A DNA stretch of 29,467 nt from Bacteroidota bacterium. GTDB taxonomy: Bacteria > Bacteroidota > Bacteroidia > Chitinophagales > Chitinophagaceae. Of the stretch, positions 1 through 7,864 are shown piece by piece; position 1 is the stretch's first letter, and every line of letters starts with the position of its first letter. The position numbers and the translations under genes are program-made. The notes beneath the pieces were generated by a model. It was not told the origin of the DNA, ran no database searches, and saw only the letters and a list, made by a program, of their open reading frames with translations. The stretch covers positions 1 to 29,467 of the forward strand of contig JAEZDC010000045.1 of NCBI GenBank assembly GCA_023429825.1. The letters run 5' to 3'.

Positions 1-195
1 GATAAAGCGGTTGCAGGTACTATCGTGATAAGAGACCTTACCGGAAGAAAGATGATGGAGCAACAGGTTACCTTAACGCGTGGAGAATCACATATCACTT
101 TGCCAACAGGTAAACTGCCTGCAGGAACCTATATTTTACAGGTGACCTCGACTGAAGGTGTGTTGCAGGGAATAATGAAGATCGTGAGATTATAA
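1..195 (+). CDS. C-terminal end of a T9SS-secreted protein (partial)
   Basis: The reading frame is open from the first base to a TAA at 193-195, giving 64 residues. The 5' part lies outside the window. The fragment has the form of a type A C-terminal sorting domain of the type IX secretion system: a VIRDLTGRKM strand, a hydrophilic turn, LPAGTYILQV, and a closing KIVRL. Such domains direct proteins across the Bacteroidota outer membrane and are removed on export. The nature of the mature protein cannot be told from this piece. A hairpin terminator follows directly. Confidence 0.85.
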   Translation, partial: DKAVAGTIVIRDLTGRKMMEQQVTLTRGESHITLPTGKLPAGTYILQVTSTEGVLQGIMKIVRL

Positions 196-222
196 AAGGA
201 TCAACCGGATGTTAATATAAGA

Positions 223-249
223 ACGCCCCGTATAAAGGGGCGTTTTTTC
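223..249 (+). terminator. Rho-independent terminator of the T9SS gene
   Basis: A 7-base stem ACGCCCC / GGGGCGT with a 7-base loop is followed by TTTTTCTT. It lies 28 bases after the TAA of the sorting-domain gene. Confidence 0.85.
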
Positions 250-394
250 TTATAGTAAGTCTGGGTTAAAGCGTCATTCTTAAACCAAGCCTTGTCCGAG
301 GAATGAATAACGCCACTTTGTTTAGGATATGAAGAGTTGTTGCTGGTCATTTCCTCACGGCAACATAAAAAGCGCAACCGAAGATATTAAGAGA

Positions 395-715
395 GTCAGG
401 TAACTCATTATAGCCAGTTACCAGGCTGTCTTTAGATAGTTGGTAAACTCCTACAGGCAGCTGCGTAGCTCATTAAAGACAGTTCCGGACTATCTCCAGG
501 CAGTTCACTCACTCCCTTTAGGCAGTTCATCAACTCCTTAAAGGCAGTTATCCAACTCCCATTAGGCAGTTCCCTAACTCATTAAAGGCAGTTCCTAACT
601 CCCTAAAGGCAGTTCATCAACTCCCTAAAGGGAGTACAGTAACTAGATACAATCAGCATTAAGCTATCTATAGGTAGTTCATGTACTTATTAAAGGCGGT
701 ATATCAGATGTTCAA
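395..715. repeat. Degenerate 22-bp tandem array, about 15 units
   Basis: Units start at 395 (partial), 413, 435, 456, 478, 499, 521, 543, 565, 587, 608, 630, 652, 673 and 695, so every step after the first is 21 or 22 bases. The best copies read as two halves, GGCAGTTCATC and AACTCCCTAAA (608-629). Each unit is an imperfect dyad (GGcAGTT, 4-5 bases, AACTcCC). Central copies (499-629) are nearly identical and outer ones are diverged. 22 is not a multiple of 3 and no frame stays open, so it is not coding. Function unknown. Bases 250-394, between the terminator and the array, show nothing I recognise. Confidence 0.85.
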
Positions 716-729
716 CCGTCAACTTCGAC

Positions 730-965
730 GGTATGTACCCGATGGGTCATCGGCTCTAATCGATCAACCATCGCCTTGTACCCGATGGGTCATCGGCTCT
801 AACCGATCAACCATTGCCTTGTACCCGATAGGTCATCGGCTCTAGTCGATCACTCATCGCCTTGTACCCGATGGGTCATCGGCTTTAAGCTATCAATCAT
901 CGCCTTATACCGACGGGCCATCGGCTTTAACCGATCAATCATCACCTTATACCTAACGTACCGTC
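730..965. repeat. 43-bp tandem array made of alternating 22- and 21-bp units with hairpins
   Basis: Two alternating units are seen. Unit A is GCCTTGTACCC + GATGGGTCATC (22 bases, starting at 773, 816 and 859; diverged at 730, 902 and 944). Unit B is GGCTCTAATCG + ATCAACCATC (21 bases, starting at 752, 795, 838, 881 and 923). At the A/B junction CCGATG-GGT-CATCGG forms a perfect 6-bp hairpin in the best copies. The array follows the 22-bp array in nearly the same period. It ends 12 bases before the trpA stop codon and occupies the place where a trp operon terminator would be expected. No frame stays open. Confidence 0.85.
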
Positions 966-977
966 CCTTATACCCAA

Positions 978-1757
978 TCACCTGCTTCCTTTGATGAGGT
1001 CGTCAATAAATTGTTTTGTTGCCGCGCCAATATCATCCTCTTTTGCAATAGCGTTGATATATGCCGAACCAATGATCGCTCCGTTGGCATACCTGCAGGC
1101 TGTATTAAAACTGCTCTTATCTTTTATCCCGAAGCCTACCAATATTGGATTCTTTAATTGGTAAGAATTGAGGCGTTGCAGGTATTGTTCTGTAACAGTA
1201 AGATCCTTATCGGTTCCTGTAACAGAAGATGAACTCACTGCATACAGGAAACCTGAACTCAAATTATCCAGCTTCATTACTCTTTCAGGAGGTGTTTCAG
1301 GTGTGACTAAGAAAATAAAATTCAATCCATACTGCTGAACGATAGCTTGGTATTTCTTTTCAAACTCATGTACTGGCATATCAGGAAGTATCAACCCATC
1401 GATACCTGCATTAGCAGCATCTGCACAGAATTTTTCAAATCCATATTTCAATACCGTATTCATGTAACCCATCATTACGACAGGAATGGTGATGTGATCT
1501 CTGAAATTTTGCAATTGATCAAACAGCTTCGCCAGGTTCATTCCATTGGCAATCGCTTGTGCACTGCTCATCTGTATCACCGGGCCATCCGCCAGCGGAT
1601 CACTGTAAGGAATACCCAGTTCTATGATATCAGCACCACCTGACTGGAGTGCCTGCATCACTTCAAGCGTACTATCCAACTCAGGAAATCCTGCGGTGCA
1701 GTACACGTTCAAAAAATTTTTAGTCTTAGCAACGAAAAGTTTTTCTAACCGCGTCAT
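978..1757 (-). CDS. trpA: Tryptophan synthase alpha chain
   Basis: Cleaves indole-3-glycerol phosphate to indole and glyceraldehyde 3-phosphate; indole passes to TrpB through the alpha-beta tunnel. The 259 residues match the family length. The motif ELGIPYSDPLADGP (46-59) supplies the two catalytic acids, Glu46 and Asp57 (Glu49 and Asp60 in the E. coli enzyme). GFGIKDKSSF near 210 and GAIIGSAYI near 226 form the phosphate-binding end of the TIM barrel. The ATG overlaps the trpB stop by 4 bases (ATGA), which implies translational coupling to its partner. It is the last gene of the operon. No U-tract terminator follows; a 43-bp repeat array begins just past the stop. Confidence 0.97.
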   Translation of the reverse strand: MTRLEKLFVAKTKNFLNVYCTAGFPELDSTLEVMQALQSGGADIIELGIPYSDPLADGPVIQMSSAQAIANGMNLAKLFDQLQNFRDHITIPVVMMGYMNTVLKYGFEKFCADAANAGIDGLILPDMPVHEFEKKYQAIVQQYGLNFIFLVTPETPPERVMKLDNLSSGFLYAVSSSSVTGTDKDLTVTEQYLQRLNSYQLKNPILVGFGIKDKSSFNTACRYANGAIIGSAYINAIAKEDDIGAATKQFIDDLIKGSR

Positions 1758-2938
1758 AGGTGTTCCATGTAAGTTGAAAGATCTTTATCACCTCTGCCAC
1801 TCAGGCATACAATAACAACGTCATCATGTTTAAAATGCATGTGTTCCAATGCAGCCAACGCATGGGCGCTCTCTAATGCAGGAATGATGCCTTCAAGTTT
1901 TGCCAGTTGCTTTGCAGCTTCAATTGCTTGCTCATCTGTAATGCTGATAAACTTTGCCCTGCCTGTTGCAAATAAATTCGCATGGATCGGGCCGATGCCA
2001 GGATAATCAAGCCCTGCAGAAATACTATGTGGTTCTACCACCTGCCCATCTTCTGTTTGCATTACCAGACTTTTACTTCCATGTAAAATGCCGGGTGTAC
2101 CCAATGCAGTAGTAGCCGCACTCTTGCCGGAATGTATTCCTTCACCCGCAGCTTCAACCGCTATTAATTGAACTTCATTGTAATCTATATAATGATAGAA
2201 AGCGCCTGCGGCGTTACTGCCTCCACCTACACAGGCGATCACATGCGTAGGAAATTCATAACTGGTTTTCTCTTCGAGTTGTGATCTGATTTCTTTACTT
2301 ATCACACTCTGGAAACGTGCTACCATATCCGGATAGGGATGTGGACCTACAACACTCCCTATGATATAATGTGTATCATTCGCATGATTGATCCAGTGCC
2401 TGATGGCTTCATTGGTTGCATCTTTCAACGTTTTACTTCCACTCGTTGCAGCAATAACAGTTGCTCCCAGCATTTTCATCCGCGCTACATTGGGTGCCTG
2501 CCTTTCGATATCTTTTTCGCCCATGTACACGATGCATTCCAATCCTTTCAACGCACATACGGTAGCAGTGGCTACTCCATGTTGACCCGCACCTGTTTCT
2601 GCAACGACCTTTTTTTTACCTAACATTTGAGCAAGCACTACCTGCCCGATCGTATTATTGATCTTGTGTGCACCGGTATGACAGAGGTCTTCACGCTTCA
2701 GGTAGATATTAGTGCCATATTTTTTTCCTAATCGCTCGGCATTATAAAGTGGAGTAGGCCTTCCCACATAGTCATGCTGCAACAATGAGAGTTCTACTTG
2801 AAAATCTTCATCATCCATGATGGATAGATATTTCTGTCGTAACTCCTCTACATTATTGTGTAACATCTCGGGTATATAGGCTCCGCCGAAGTCGCCGTAA
2901 TACCCATATTCATCAGGATTCACATAGGATGGTTGCAT
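1754..2938 (-). CDS. trpB: Tryptophan synthase beta chain
   Basis: PLP enzyme that condenses indole with serine to give tryptophan. The 394 residues are full length for a TrpB1 type. HTGAHKINN (87-95) carries the PLP Schiff-base lysine, Lys92. ETGAGQHG (114-121) contains the catalytic Glu114, and the CVGGGSNAAG loop holds the PLP phosphate. The start abuts the trpF stop with no gap, and the 3' end overlaps trpA by 4 bases. Confidence 0.98.
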   Translation of the reverse strand: MQPSYVNPDEYGYYGDFGGAYIPEMLHNNVEELRQKYLSIMDDEDFQVELSLLQHDYVGRPTPLYNAERLGKKYGTNIYLKREDLCHTGAHKINNTIGQVVLAQMLGKKKVVAETGAGQHGVATATVCALKGLECIVYMGEKDIERQAPNVARMKMLGATVIAATSGSKTLKDATNEAIRHWINHANDTHYIIGSVVGPHPYPDMVARFQSVISKEIRSQLEEKTSYEFPTHVIACVGGGSNAAGAFYHYIDYNEVQLIAVEAAGEGIHSGKSAATTALGTPGILHGSKSLVMQTEDGQVVEPHSISAGLDYPGIGPIHANLFATGRAKFISITDEQAIEAAKQLAKLEGIIPALESAHALAALEHMHFKHDDVVIVCLSGRGDKDLSTYMEHL

Positions 2939-3571
2939 CTATTTGGATTTTAAAGATTCTTTGAATTGCAATACCTGCTTCATGTCTTTTATGCCGGGCT
3001 GGGTTTCGAATTTACTGTTGATGTCTACTGCAAACAGGTCAGGATGTTGTAGAGCGCTGATCCTTTCCGCATCATCTACGCCGATGCCACCACTCAGGAA
3101 AAATGGTTTTTCAATTCTTGCATTTTCGAATATAGACCAATCAAATTGTCTTCCTGTACCGCCATTCTTTCCAGCAGCAGATGTATCAAACAAATAGTAA
3201 TCACAGCAATGATCATAGGGGGCAACCAGTTTGTCAATGTCTTTGGTTTTTTCATCAATTTGAAATGCTTTGATCACTTCTATTTCTTCAGATAAGTCTT
3301 CGCAAAGCTCCACGCTTTCGTTACCGTGCAGTTGAACAAGGTCGAGTGAGTAAGATTCTACTTTTTCCATGATGTGATCAAAGCCGGCATCAACGAATAC
3401 ACCTACTTTCCGCACATCGAAGTCTGCATCCGTTAGGGCTTCAGGGTCTATCTTATCGCCAACAAAACGTGGTGACTTCTCATAAAATATCAGTCCAGCA
3501 AAATCTATATTCAATGCATCCAGTTGCTGTAGTTGTTTCAGTTGAGTGATGCCGCAAACTTTTATGTTCAT
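2939..3571 (-). CDS. trpF: Phosphoribosylanthranilate isomerase
   Basis: Isomerises N-(5'-phosphoribosyl)anthranilate to CdRP, the third step of tryptophan synthesis. It is a free-standing enzyme, not fused to TrpC as in enterobacteria. The 210-residue TIM barrel starts KVCGIT with the general base Cys6. Asp129 in LFDTSA is the expected general acid. LSGGIGVDDA (159-168) and AVDINSKFE (181-189) are the phosphate-binding ends. It overlaps the trpC stop by 4 bases. Confidence 0.96.
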   Translation of the reverse strand: MNIKVCGITQLKQLQQLDALNIDFAGLIFYEKSPRFVGDKIDPEALTDADFDVRKVGVFVDAGFDHIMEKVESYSLDLVQLHGNESVELCEDLSEEIEVIKAFQIDEKTKDIDKLVAPYDHCCDYYLFDTSAAGKNGGTGRQFDWSIFENARIEKPFFLSGGIGVDDAERISALQHPDLFAVDINSKFETQPGIKDMKQVLQFKESLKSK

Positions 3572-4365
3572 TGTACCTGGTTTAATTGATTGGCGAATGT
3601 AGTTAATGCTGCTCCCGGGTCTTCCTGTTTCATAAAACTTTCGCCTATAAGGAAACCTTTGAAGCCAGCTTGTTTTAATTGAATGATGGTATCAACAGAG
3701 GAAATGCCGCTCTCTGAAATGCAGATCTTATCTTTTGGTAGTTTGTTGATGAGATAAAGTGATGTATCGATGCGCACTTCAAATGTTGCGAGATTGCGAT
3801 TATTCACGCCAACCAGATCGATTGAATCACATACATGATCGATCTCATTTTCGTTATGGATCTCTAGTAATACTTCCATCCCTAAATGCTTAGCTGCTAC
3901 GGATAAAGTTTCCACCTGTGCAGGCGTGAGGATCGCTGCGATGAGGAGTATCACATCTGCACCGATTACCCTGGCTTCTTCTATTTGTATCTCATCAATG
4001 ATAAAATCTTTTCTCAATACAGGTAGGTTAGTAAGTGAACGTGTTTGGATGATGTCCTCTGTGTTTCCACCAAAGAATAATTCATCTGTGAGTATGGAAC
4101 ATCCAGCAGCACCTGCCTGCTCATATTGCATCACAACAGGAGGCGCTGCACAGTCAGACGGTTTGAACCATCCTTTGGATGGCGATCTCCTTTTAAATTC
4201 CGCTATGATGCCTGTACTGTTATCAGCCGAAAGTGCATTACACAGCGAGATACACTTCCTTGCAGCGATCTGTTCGATACGTTGCTTCCACTCATCATTC
4301 ACCATTGAACGCTTCTGTTGCACTTCAATCTTTTTCTGTGCGACTATTTCATCCAGTATATTCAT
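3568..4365 (-). CDS. trpC: Indole-3-glycerol phosphate synthase
   Basis: Closes the indole ring of CdRP with loss of CO2 and water. The 265 residues show the family signatures: IIAEFKRRSPSKG (53-65, Glu56 and Lys58), LRKDFI (117-122, catalytic Lys119), LLEIH (166-170, Glu168), GVNNRNL (186-192) and SESGI (217-221). The first 17 bases overlap the end of trpD, so the gene can only be translated from within the polycistronic message or through coupling. Confidence 0.97.
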   Translation of the reverse strand: MNILDEIVAQKKIEVQQKRSMVNDEWKQRIEQIAARKCISLCNALSADNSTGIIAEFKRRSPSKGWFKPSDCAAPPVVMQYEQAGAAGCSILTDELFFGGNTEDIIQTRSLTNLPVLRKDFIIDEIQIEEARVIGADVILLIAAILTPAQVETLSVAAKHLGMEVLLEIHNENEIDHVCDSIDLVGVNNRNLATFEVRIDTSLYLINKLPKDKICISESGISSVDTIIQLKQAGFKGFLIGESFMKQEDPGAALTTFANQLNQVQ

Positions 4366-5356
4366 GCTGCAGTTTCATTAGTTGTTGAAATGATTGATAC
4401 GCTTTACCACTTTCCAAACTTTCGATCGCCGCATTGAAAGCGTCATCATAAGATTTGTATGCACCTGACTGGTGAAGCGCAGTGGCTGCATTGGCAAACA
4501 CTACGGAGTTCTGCGCCCAAGTGCCTTTCCCTTTAAGTATCTGTGAAAAGATCTTCGCTGCTTCCTCTACCGAACTTCCGCCGTAGATATCTGCTGCATC
4601 AACTGTTCGCTTGCCCAACTGTTGCGGCGTGAGGATCGATTCACCTTCATTGGTGACCATCTTTGTTTCCGTGGTGAGTGATATTTCATCGTACCCATCC
4701 AGGTTATGTATGATGGTAAATTTTGTTTGCTGTTGTTGCAATAGGTAAGTATATATCCGCGCCAGTTCTAGATTGTATACACCGATGAGTTGATAAGATG
4801 GATTGGATGGGTTGACCAATGGCCCGAGCATGTTGAAGAATGTACGGATACCAATGTTCTTCCTGATAGAAGATACGATCTTCAATGCAGGATGAAATAG
4901 CGGCGCATGTAAAAAGCAGATGTTCGCTTCTTCCAGCTCGGCTTTTAACTGGCTGCTGTCATTTTTAAAGCGATAGCCAAGATGCTCCATCACATTTGAT
5001 GAACCACTCACAGATGTTGCCCCGTAGTTACCATGTTTGGAAACTTTTTGTCCTGCACCTGCAACAATAAAACACGATAGCGTAGATATGTTGAAGGTGT
5101 TCTTCCCATCACCACCCGTGCCTACAATGTCAATAGTATCGTAGCCACCGAGGTCGGGCTTCACACTCAATTCAAGTAATGCATCCCTGAATCCACTGAG
5201 TTCTTCTATGGTGATGGTACGCATGAGGTATACCGTCATGAATGCGGTGATCTCGTGTTCATTGTACATTCCTTTGCCCATATTCACCAGCACTTCTTTC
5301 GCCTGTTGCTGCGTAAGTGTTTTATATTCGAAAAGCAATTGCAATATCTTCTTCAT
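4349..5356 (-). CDS. trpD: Anthranilate phosphoribosyltransferase
   Basis: Transfers phosphoribose from PRPP to anthranilate. The 335 residues match the family. GTGGDGKNTFNIST (79-92) binds PRPP and magnesium. KHGNYGATSVSGSS (107-120) forms the anthranilate site, and the segment around VNPSNPSYQLIGVYN is typical. It is a separate protein from TrpG, which lies just upstream with a 1-base gap. Its 3' end overlaps trpC by 17 bases. Confidence 0.97.
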   Translation of the reverse strand: MKKILQLLFEYKTLTQQQAKEVLVNMGKGMYNEHEITAFMTVYLMRTITIEELSGFRDALLELSVKPDLGGYDTIDIVGTGGDGKNTFNISTLSCFIVAGAGQKVSKHGNYGATSVSGSSNVMEHLGYRFKNDSSQLKAELEEANICFLHAPLFHPALKIVSSIRKNIGIRTFFNMLGPLVNPSNPSYQLIGVYNLELARIYTYLLQQQQTKFTIIHNLDGYDEISLTTETKMVTNEGESILTPQQLGKRTVDAADIYGGSSVEEAAKIFSQILKGKGTWAQNSVVFANAATALHQSGAYKSYDDAFNAAIESLESGKAYQSFQQLMKLQHEYTG

Positions 5357-5357
5357 A

Positions 5358-5933
5358 TTATTTCTTTATCCAGTTCGCTAACATTTTCTCTCCATCAGGC
5401 GTGAGTACACTTTCAGGATGAAACTGCACACCTGTTACATCATAACTGCTATGCTGCAGCGCCATGATATAACGGTTGTTATCTATTGCTGTGACGTTTA
5501 ATTCCGAAGGAAAGGACTCTTCACTCACTACCCAGCTATGATAACGCCCCACTTCAAACTGAGAAGGCATTTCATCGAAGATGTAAGACTTTGCAGCATC
5601 AGCTGTTAATTGTACAGGAGTAGATACGCCGTGATACACCGTGGTTAGATTGATGAGTTTACCACCAAAAGCTTCACCGATGGCCTGGTGGCCTAAACAC
5701 ACACCGAGAATGGATTTTGTTGGTGCGTATTCTTTGATCAAGGGAAGCAGTGCTCCTGCTTCATTTGGAATGCCGGGGCCGGGTGAAAGGATGATCTTAT
5801 CATAAGCGCCTACTTTTTCCAAAGGGATCTCATCATTGCGATATACATCCACTTTGCTATGCACGATCTTCTCAATAAGATGCACCAGGTTGTAGGTAAA
5901 TGAATCGTAGTTATCAAATACAAGGATCTTCAT
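5358..5933 (-). CDS. trpG: Anthranilate synthase component II (glutamine amidotransferase)
   Basis: Class I glutaminase that feeds ammonia to TrpE. The 191 residues contain the complete triad: Cys79 in GVCLGHQ, and His172 and Glu174 in FHPES. The oxyanion motif SPGPG is at 50-54. It sits one base after trpE and one base before trpD, so the complex partners are made side by side. In bacteria with a single copy, such a protein may also serve as PabA; this window cannot show whether another copy exists. Confidence 0.96.
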   Translation of the reverse strand: MKILVFDNYDSFTYNLVHLIEKIVHSKVDVYRNDEIPLEKVGAYDKIILSPGPGIPNEAGALLPLIKEYAPTKSILGVCLGHQAIGEAFGGKLINLTTVYHGVSTPVQLTADAAKSYIFDEMPSQFEVGRYHSWVVSEESFPSELNVTAIDNNRYIMALQHSSYDVTGVQFHPESVLTPDGEKMLANWIKK

Positions 5934-5934
5934 A

Positions 5935-7341
5935 TTAAATATTTTCTGCTGAACGGATCGCCTGCTTTAATGCGGCAAGTTTATTATTTACTTCCTGTAA
6001 CTCATTCGCAGGTACAGATGCAGCCACAACCCCGGCGCCTGCCTGGTAATGCAATACATTATGTTTGCTGAGAAAGGTACGTATCATGATCGCATGATTG
6101 CAGCTACCATCGAATCCAAGAAAGCCGATGCATCCGCCATAGAATCCCCTCGGTGTTCTTTCAATCTCATTGATGAGTTGCATTGCCCGGAACTTTGGCG
6201 CACCGCTCAATGTGCCTGCAGGAAAAACAGAGCCCAGCAATGAATATGCATTTGCATTCTCCGGCACTGTCCCTGTCACTTCGCTTACTAGGTGTATCAC
6301 ATGCGAGTAGTAATGTACCTGTTTAAAGAAGTTCACTGCTACATTGGTGCATGTTTTACTCAGGTCGTTGCGTGCAAGATCTACCAGCATCACATGCTCG
6401 GCACTTTCTTTCTGGTCATTCAACAGTTGTGTTGCAAGTACTGCATCCTGTTCATCATAGCCGCTGCGTTTCGCTGTTCCTGCAATAGGGTGTATCACCG
6501 CTTTCCCGTCTTTGATGAGTAACTGTGACTCAGGGCTTGAGCCCATCAGTTTATAATCGCCATAATCAAAATAAAAAAGGTAAGGAGAGGGGTTGATGGT
6601 GCGTAACGTACGATATACATTGAAATCATCACCGGTGAACTTCTGTTTAAACCGCCTGCTGAGAACGATCTGGAAAACATCTCCTCGTAAGCAATGCGCA
6701 ATACCATTCTCCACCATTTGCAAATAATCGTCATCTGTAATATCTGCAGTCTCTTCACCTAAACAACGGAAAGGAAAAGCAGGAACATCTTTGCTGGTGA
6801 TGAGTGATTGCACCAATGCGAGATCGCTATCTACACCCGCAATATTATTCTCGCAGATGTACATGATGTCTTTAAAATGATTGATCGCTATTACGTATTG
6901 ATACAACCGATAGCGCACTAATGGAACTGGCGCTGCAGCAACTTCGTTTGGCAGTTGTACAGATTCAAAGAACCCTACCGCATCATAGCTTGTATAACCG
7001 AATAGCCCCTGCGCCGTTGCAGCGATCTTTTCTTCCACCGGTGCAGGTTCAAAGCGCTGGATAAAATCCTGTACTACTGAAGACAGGTCAGTAGTGAGTT
7101 TTTGCCGCACCGGTCTTTCACCCGGTAATTTGATCTCTGCAGATGAAGTATCTGTTACTTCGATGCCTGCAATCGCGTTGATGCAGATGAATGAATAGCT
7201 ATTCTCGGCATGCTGGCTATCGGTGCTTTCCAATAAGATCGTATCCCTGAATTTATCTCTTAACCTTAAATAGATCCCTACGGGTGTGTGCACATCCGCC
7301 AGCATTTTTACAGAGGTGGTCGTTATGGTAATTTTCTTCAT
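5935..7341 (-). CDS. trpE: Anthranilate synthase component I
   Basis: Converts chorismate to anthranilate, the committed step of the pathway. The 468 residues carry the chorismate-binding signatures PIAGTAKR (285-292), DLARND (321-326) and GTLSGAPK (376-383). LLES at 36-39 with Ser50 reproduces the LLES-x10-S motif through which tryptophan inhibits the enzyme, so feedback control is probably intact. The ATG lies 12 bases after the T-run of the leader terminator at 7354-7380, so expression depends on read-through of that attenuator. It is the first structural gene of the operon. Confidence 0.97.
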   Translation of the reverse strand: MKKITITTTSVKMLADVHTPVGIYLRLRDKFRDTILLESTDSQHAENSYSFICINAIAGIEVTDTSSAEIKLPGERPVRQKLTTDLSSVVQDFIQRFEPAPVEEKIAATAQGLFGYTSYDAVGFFESVQLPNEVAAAPVPLVRYRLYQYVIAINHFKDIMYICENNIAGVDSDLALVQSLITSKDVPAFPFRCLGEETADITDDDYLQMVENGIAHCLRGDVFQIVLSRRFKQKFTGDDFNVYRTLRTINPSPYLFYFDYGDYKLMGSSPESQLLIKDGKAVIHPIAGTAKRSGYDEQDAVLATQLLNDQKESAEHVMLVDLARNDLSKTCTNVAVNFFKQVHYYSHVIHLVSEVTGTVPENANAYSLLGSVFPAGTLSGAPKFRAMQLINEIERTPRGFYGGCIGFLGFDGSCNHAIMIRTFLSKHNVLHYQAGAGVVAASVPANELQEVNNKLAALKQAIRSAENI

Positions 7342-7353
7342 CTTGATTTAAAT

Positions 7354-7380
7354 AAAAAAGCCCCGATCACTCGAGGCTTT
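7354..7380 (-). terminator. trp attenuator: terminator hairpin
   Basis: Read on the minus strand, AAAGCCTCG (7380-7372), a 6-base loop, and CGGGGCTTT (7365-7357) form a 9-bp stem with one G-U pair, followed by TTT. It lies just before trpE. Its 5' arm can instead pair with a leader segment inside the leader peptide gene, so termination is conditional. Confidence 0.88.
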
Positions 7381-7425
7381 AGTTATATGACAGCATCAGG
7401 CAATGCCACTACAAGCCCCGAATGA
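7367..7425 (-). promoter_or_regulatory. trp attenuator: alternative antiterminator hairpin
   Basis: The minus-strand segment 7425-7413 (TCATTCGGGGCTT) can pair with 7379-7367 (AAGCCTCGAGTGA) over 13 bases, including two G-U pairs. This removes the 5' arm of the terminator. The first segment lies inside the last codons of the leader peptide gene. A ribosome that stalls on the Trp codons (7444-7436) leaves it free, whereas a ribosome that reaches the stop codon (7411-7409) covers it. The arrangement predicts read-through during tryptophan starvation. I found no convincing promoter upstream; AAGATTTG near 7511-7504 is a weak -7 candidate. Confidence 0.8.
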
Positions 7426-7471
7426 GGAATGTATGCCACCACCAAATGTTATTTTGAATATTATAGTTCAC
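7409..7471 (-). CDS. trpL: trp operon leader peptide (20 aa, three Trp in a row)
   Basis: The minus strand reads GTG at 7471-7469 and runs 20 codons to TAG at 7411-7409. Codons 10-12 are TGG TGG TGG. No ATG or TTG is in frame between the upstream in-frame TAA and the Trp codons, so GTG is the only usual start. The stop codon lies two bases past the antiterminator arm. The peptide itself is expected to be only a sensor of charged tRNA-Trp. It is too short to be found by normal gene callers. Confidence 0.8.
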   Translation of the reverse strand: MNYNIQNNIWWWHTFLIRGL

Positions 7472-7621
7472 AGGTGCAATAACGATATTTTTTTTATGTC
7501 GTACAAATCTTTTTTAGACTGCTTCATCGCATGAACCTTATCATCCGCAGTTTCAGTTGGTAGGGTTATTGTAGTTTATCGCTTGCTGCAAGCAGCAGTA
7601 CACATTTTAAAACCATTTATT

Positions 7622-7864
7622 ATGATGTCAACTATCAAGAAGATCATCTTACCGTTATGTATGGTGATGATGATCGGATTTATCTCCTGCGGAGAGACCA
7701 ACGCCTCAGCTGAAGAACAAACAGAGATCCAGGCGATGGATTCAACAACCCGGAACGTGGAAGATGCCACTGACAAACTGGATGACCAAACCAAAAAGGT
7801 TGAGGAGTCATTAGAAAAGTTGGACAAAGAATTTGAAGACACTACTAAAAAAGAGCAGCCATGA
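7622..7864 (+). CDS. Small lipoprotein with a charged helical tail
   Basis: I do not recognise a named family. From the ATG at 7622 (a second ATG follows at once) the protein has 80 residues. A positively charged start and a hydrophobic stretch lead to the lipobox FISC with Cys23, so it is predicted to be a lipoprotein. The rest is Asp/Glu/Lys/Thr-rich, with heptad-like spacing (DKLDDQTKKVEESLEKLDKEF) that suggests a short coiled coil. An in-frame TTG at 7583 would add 13 residues ahead of the signal peptide and is unlikely. The stop overlaps the ATG of the next gene (ATGA), so the two are translationally coupled and both products are exported. Confidence 0.7.
   Translation: MMSTIKKIILPLCMVMMIGFISCGETNASAEEQTEIQAMDSTTRNVEDATDKLDDQTKKVEESLEKLDKEFEDTTKKEQP

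Noticed and set aside
395..715. Plasmid-type iterons or replication origin (22-bp repeats)
   Set aside because: No rep gene, DnaA-box cluster or partition gene is nearby, and the flanks are chromosomal metabolic genes.
716..731. Hairpin CCGTC-AACTTC-GACGG as trp operon terminator
   Set aside because: The stem is only 5 bp, no U-tract follows on either strand, and it lies about 250 bases past trpA.
395..965. CRISPR array
   Set aside because: Units are 21-22 bases, directly abutting and degenerate; there are no unique 30-base spacers and no cas gene.
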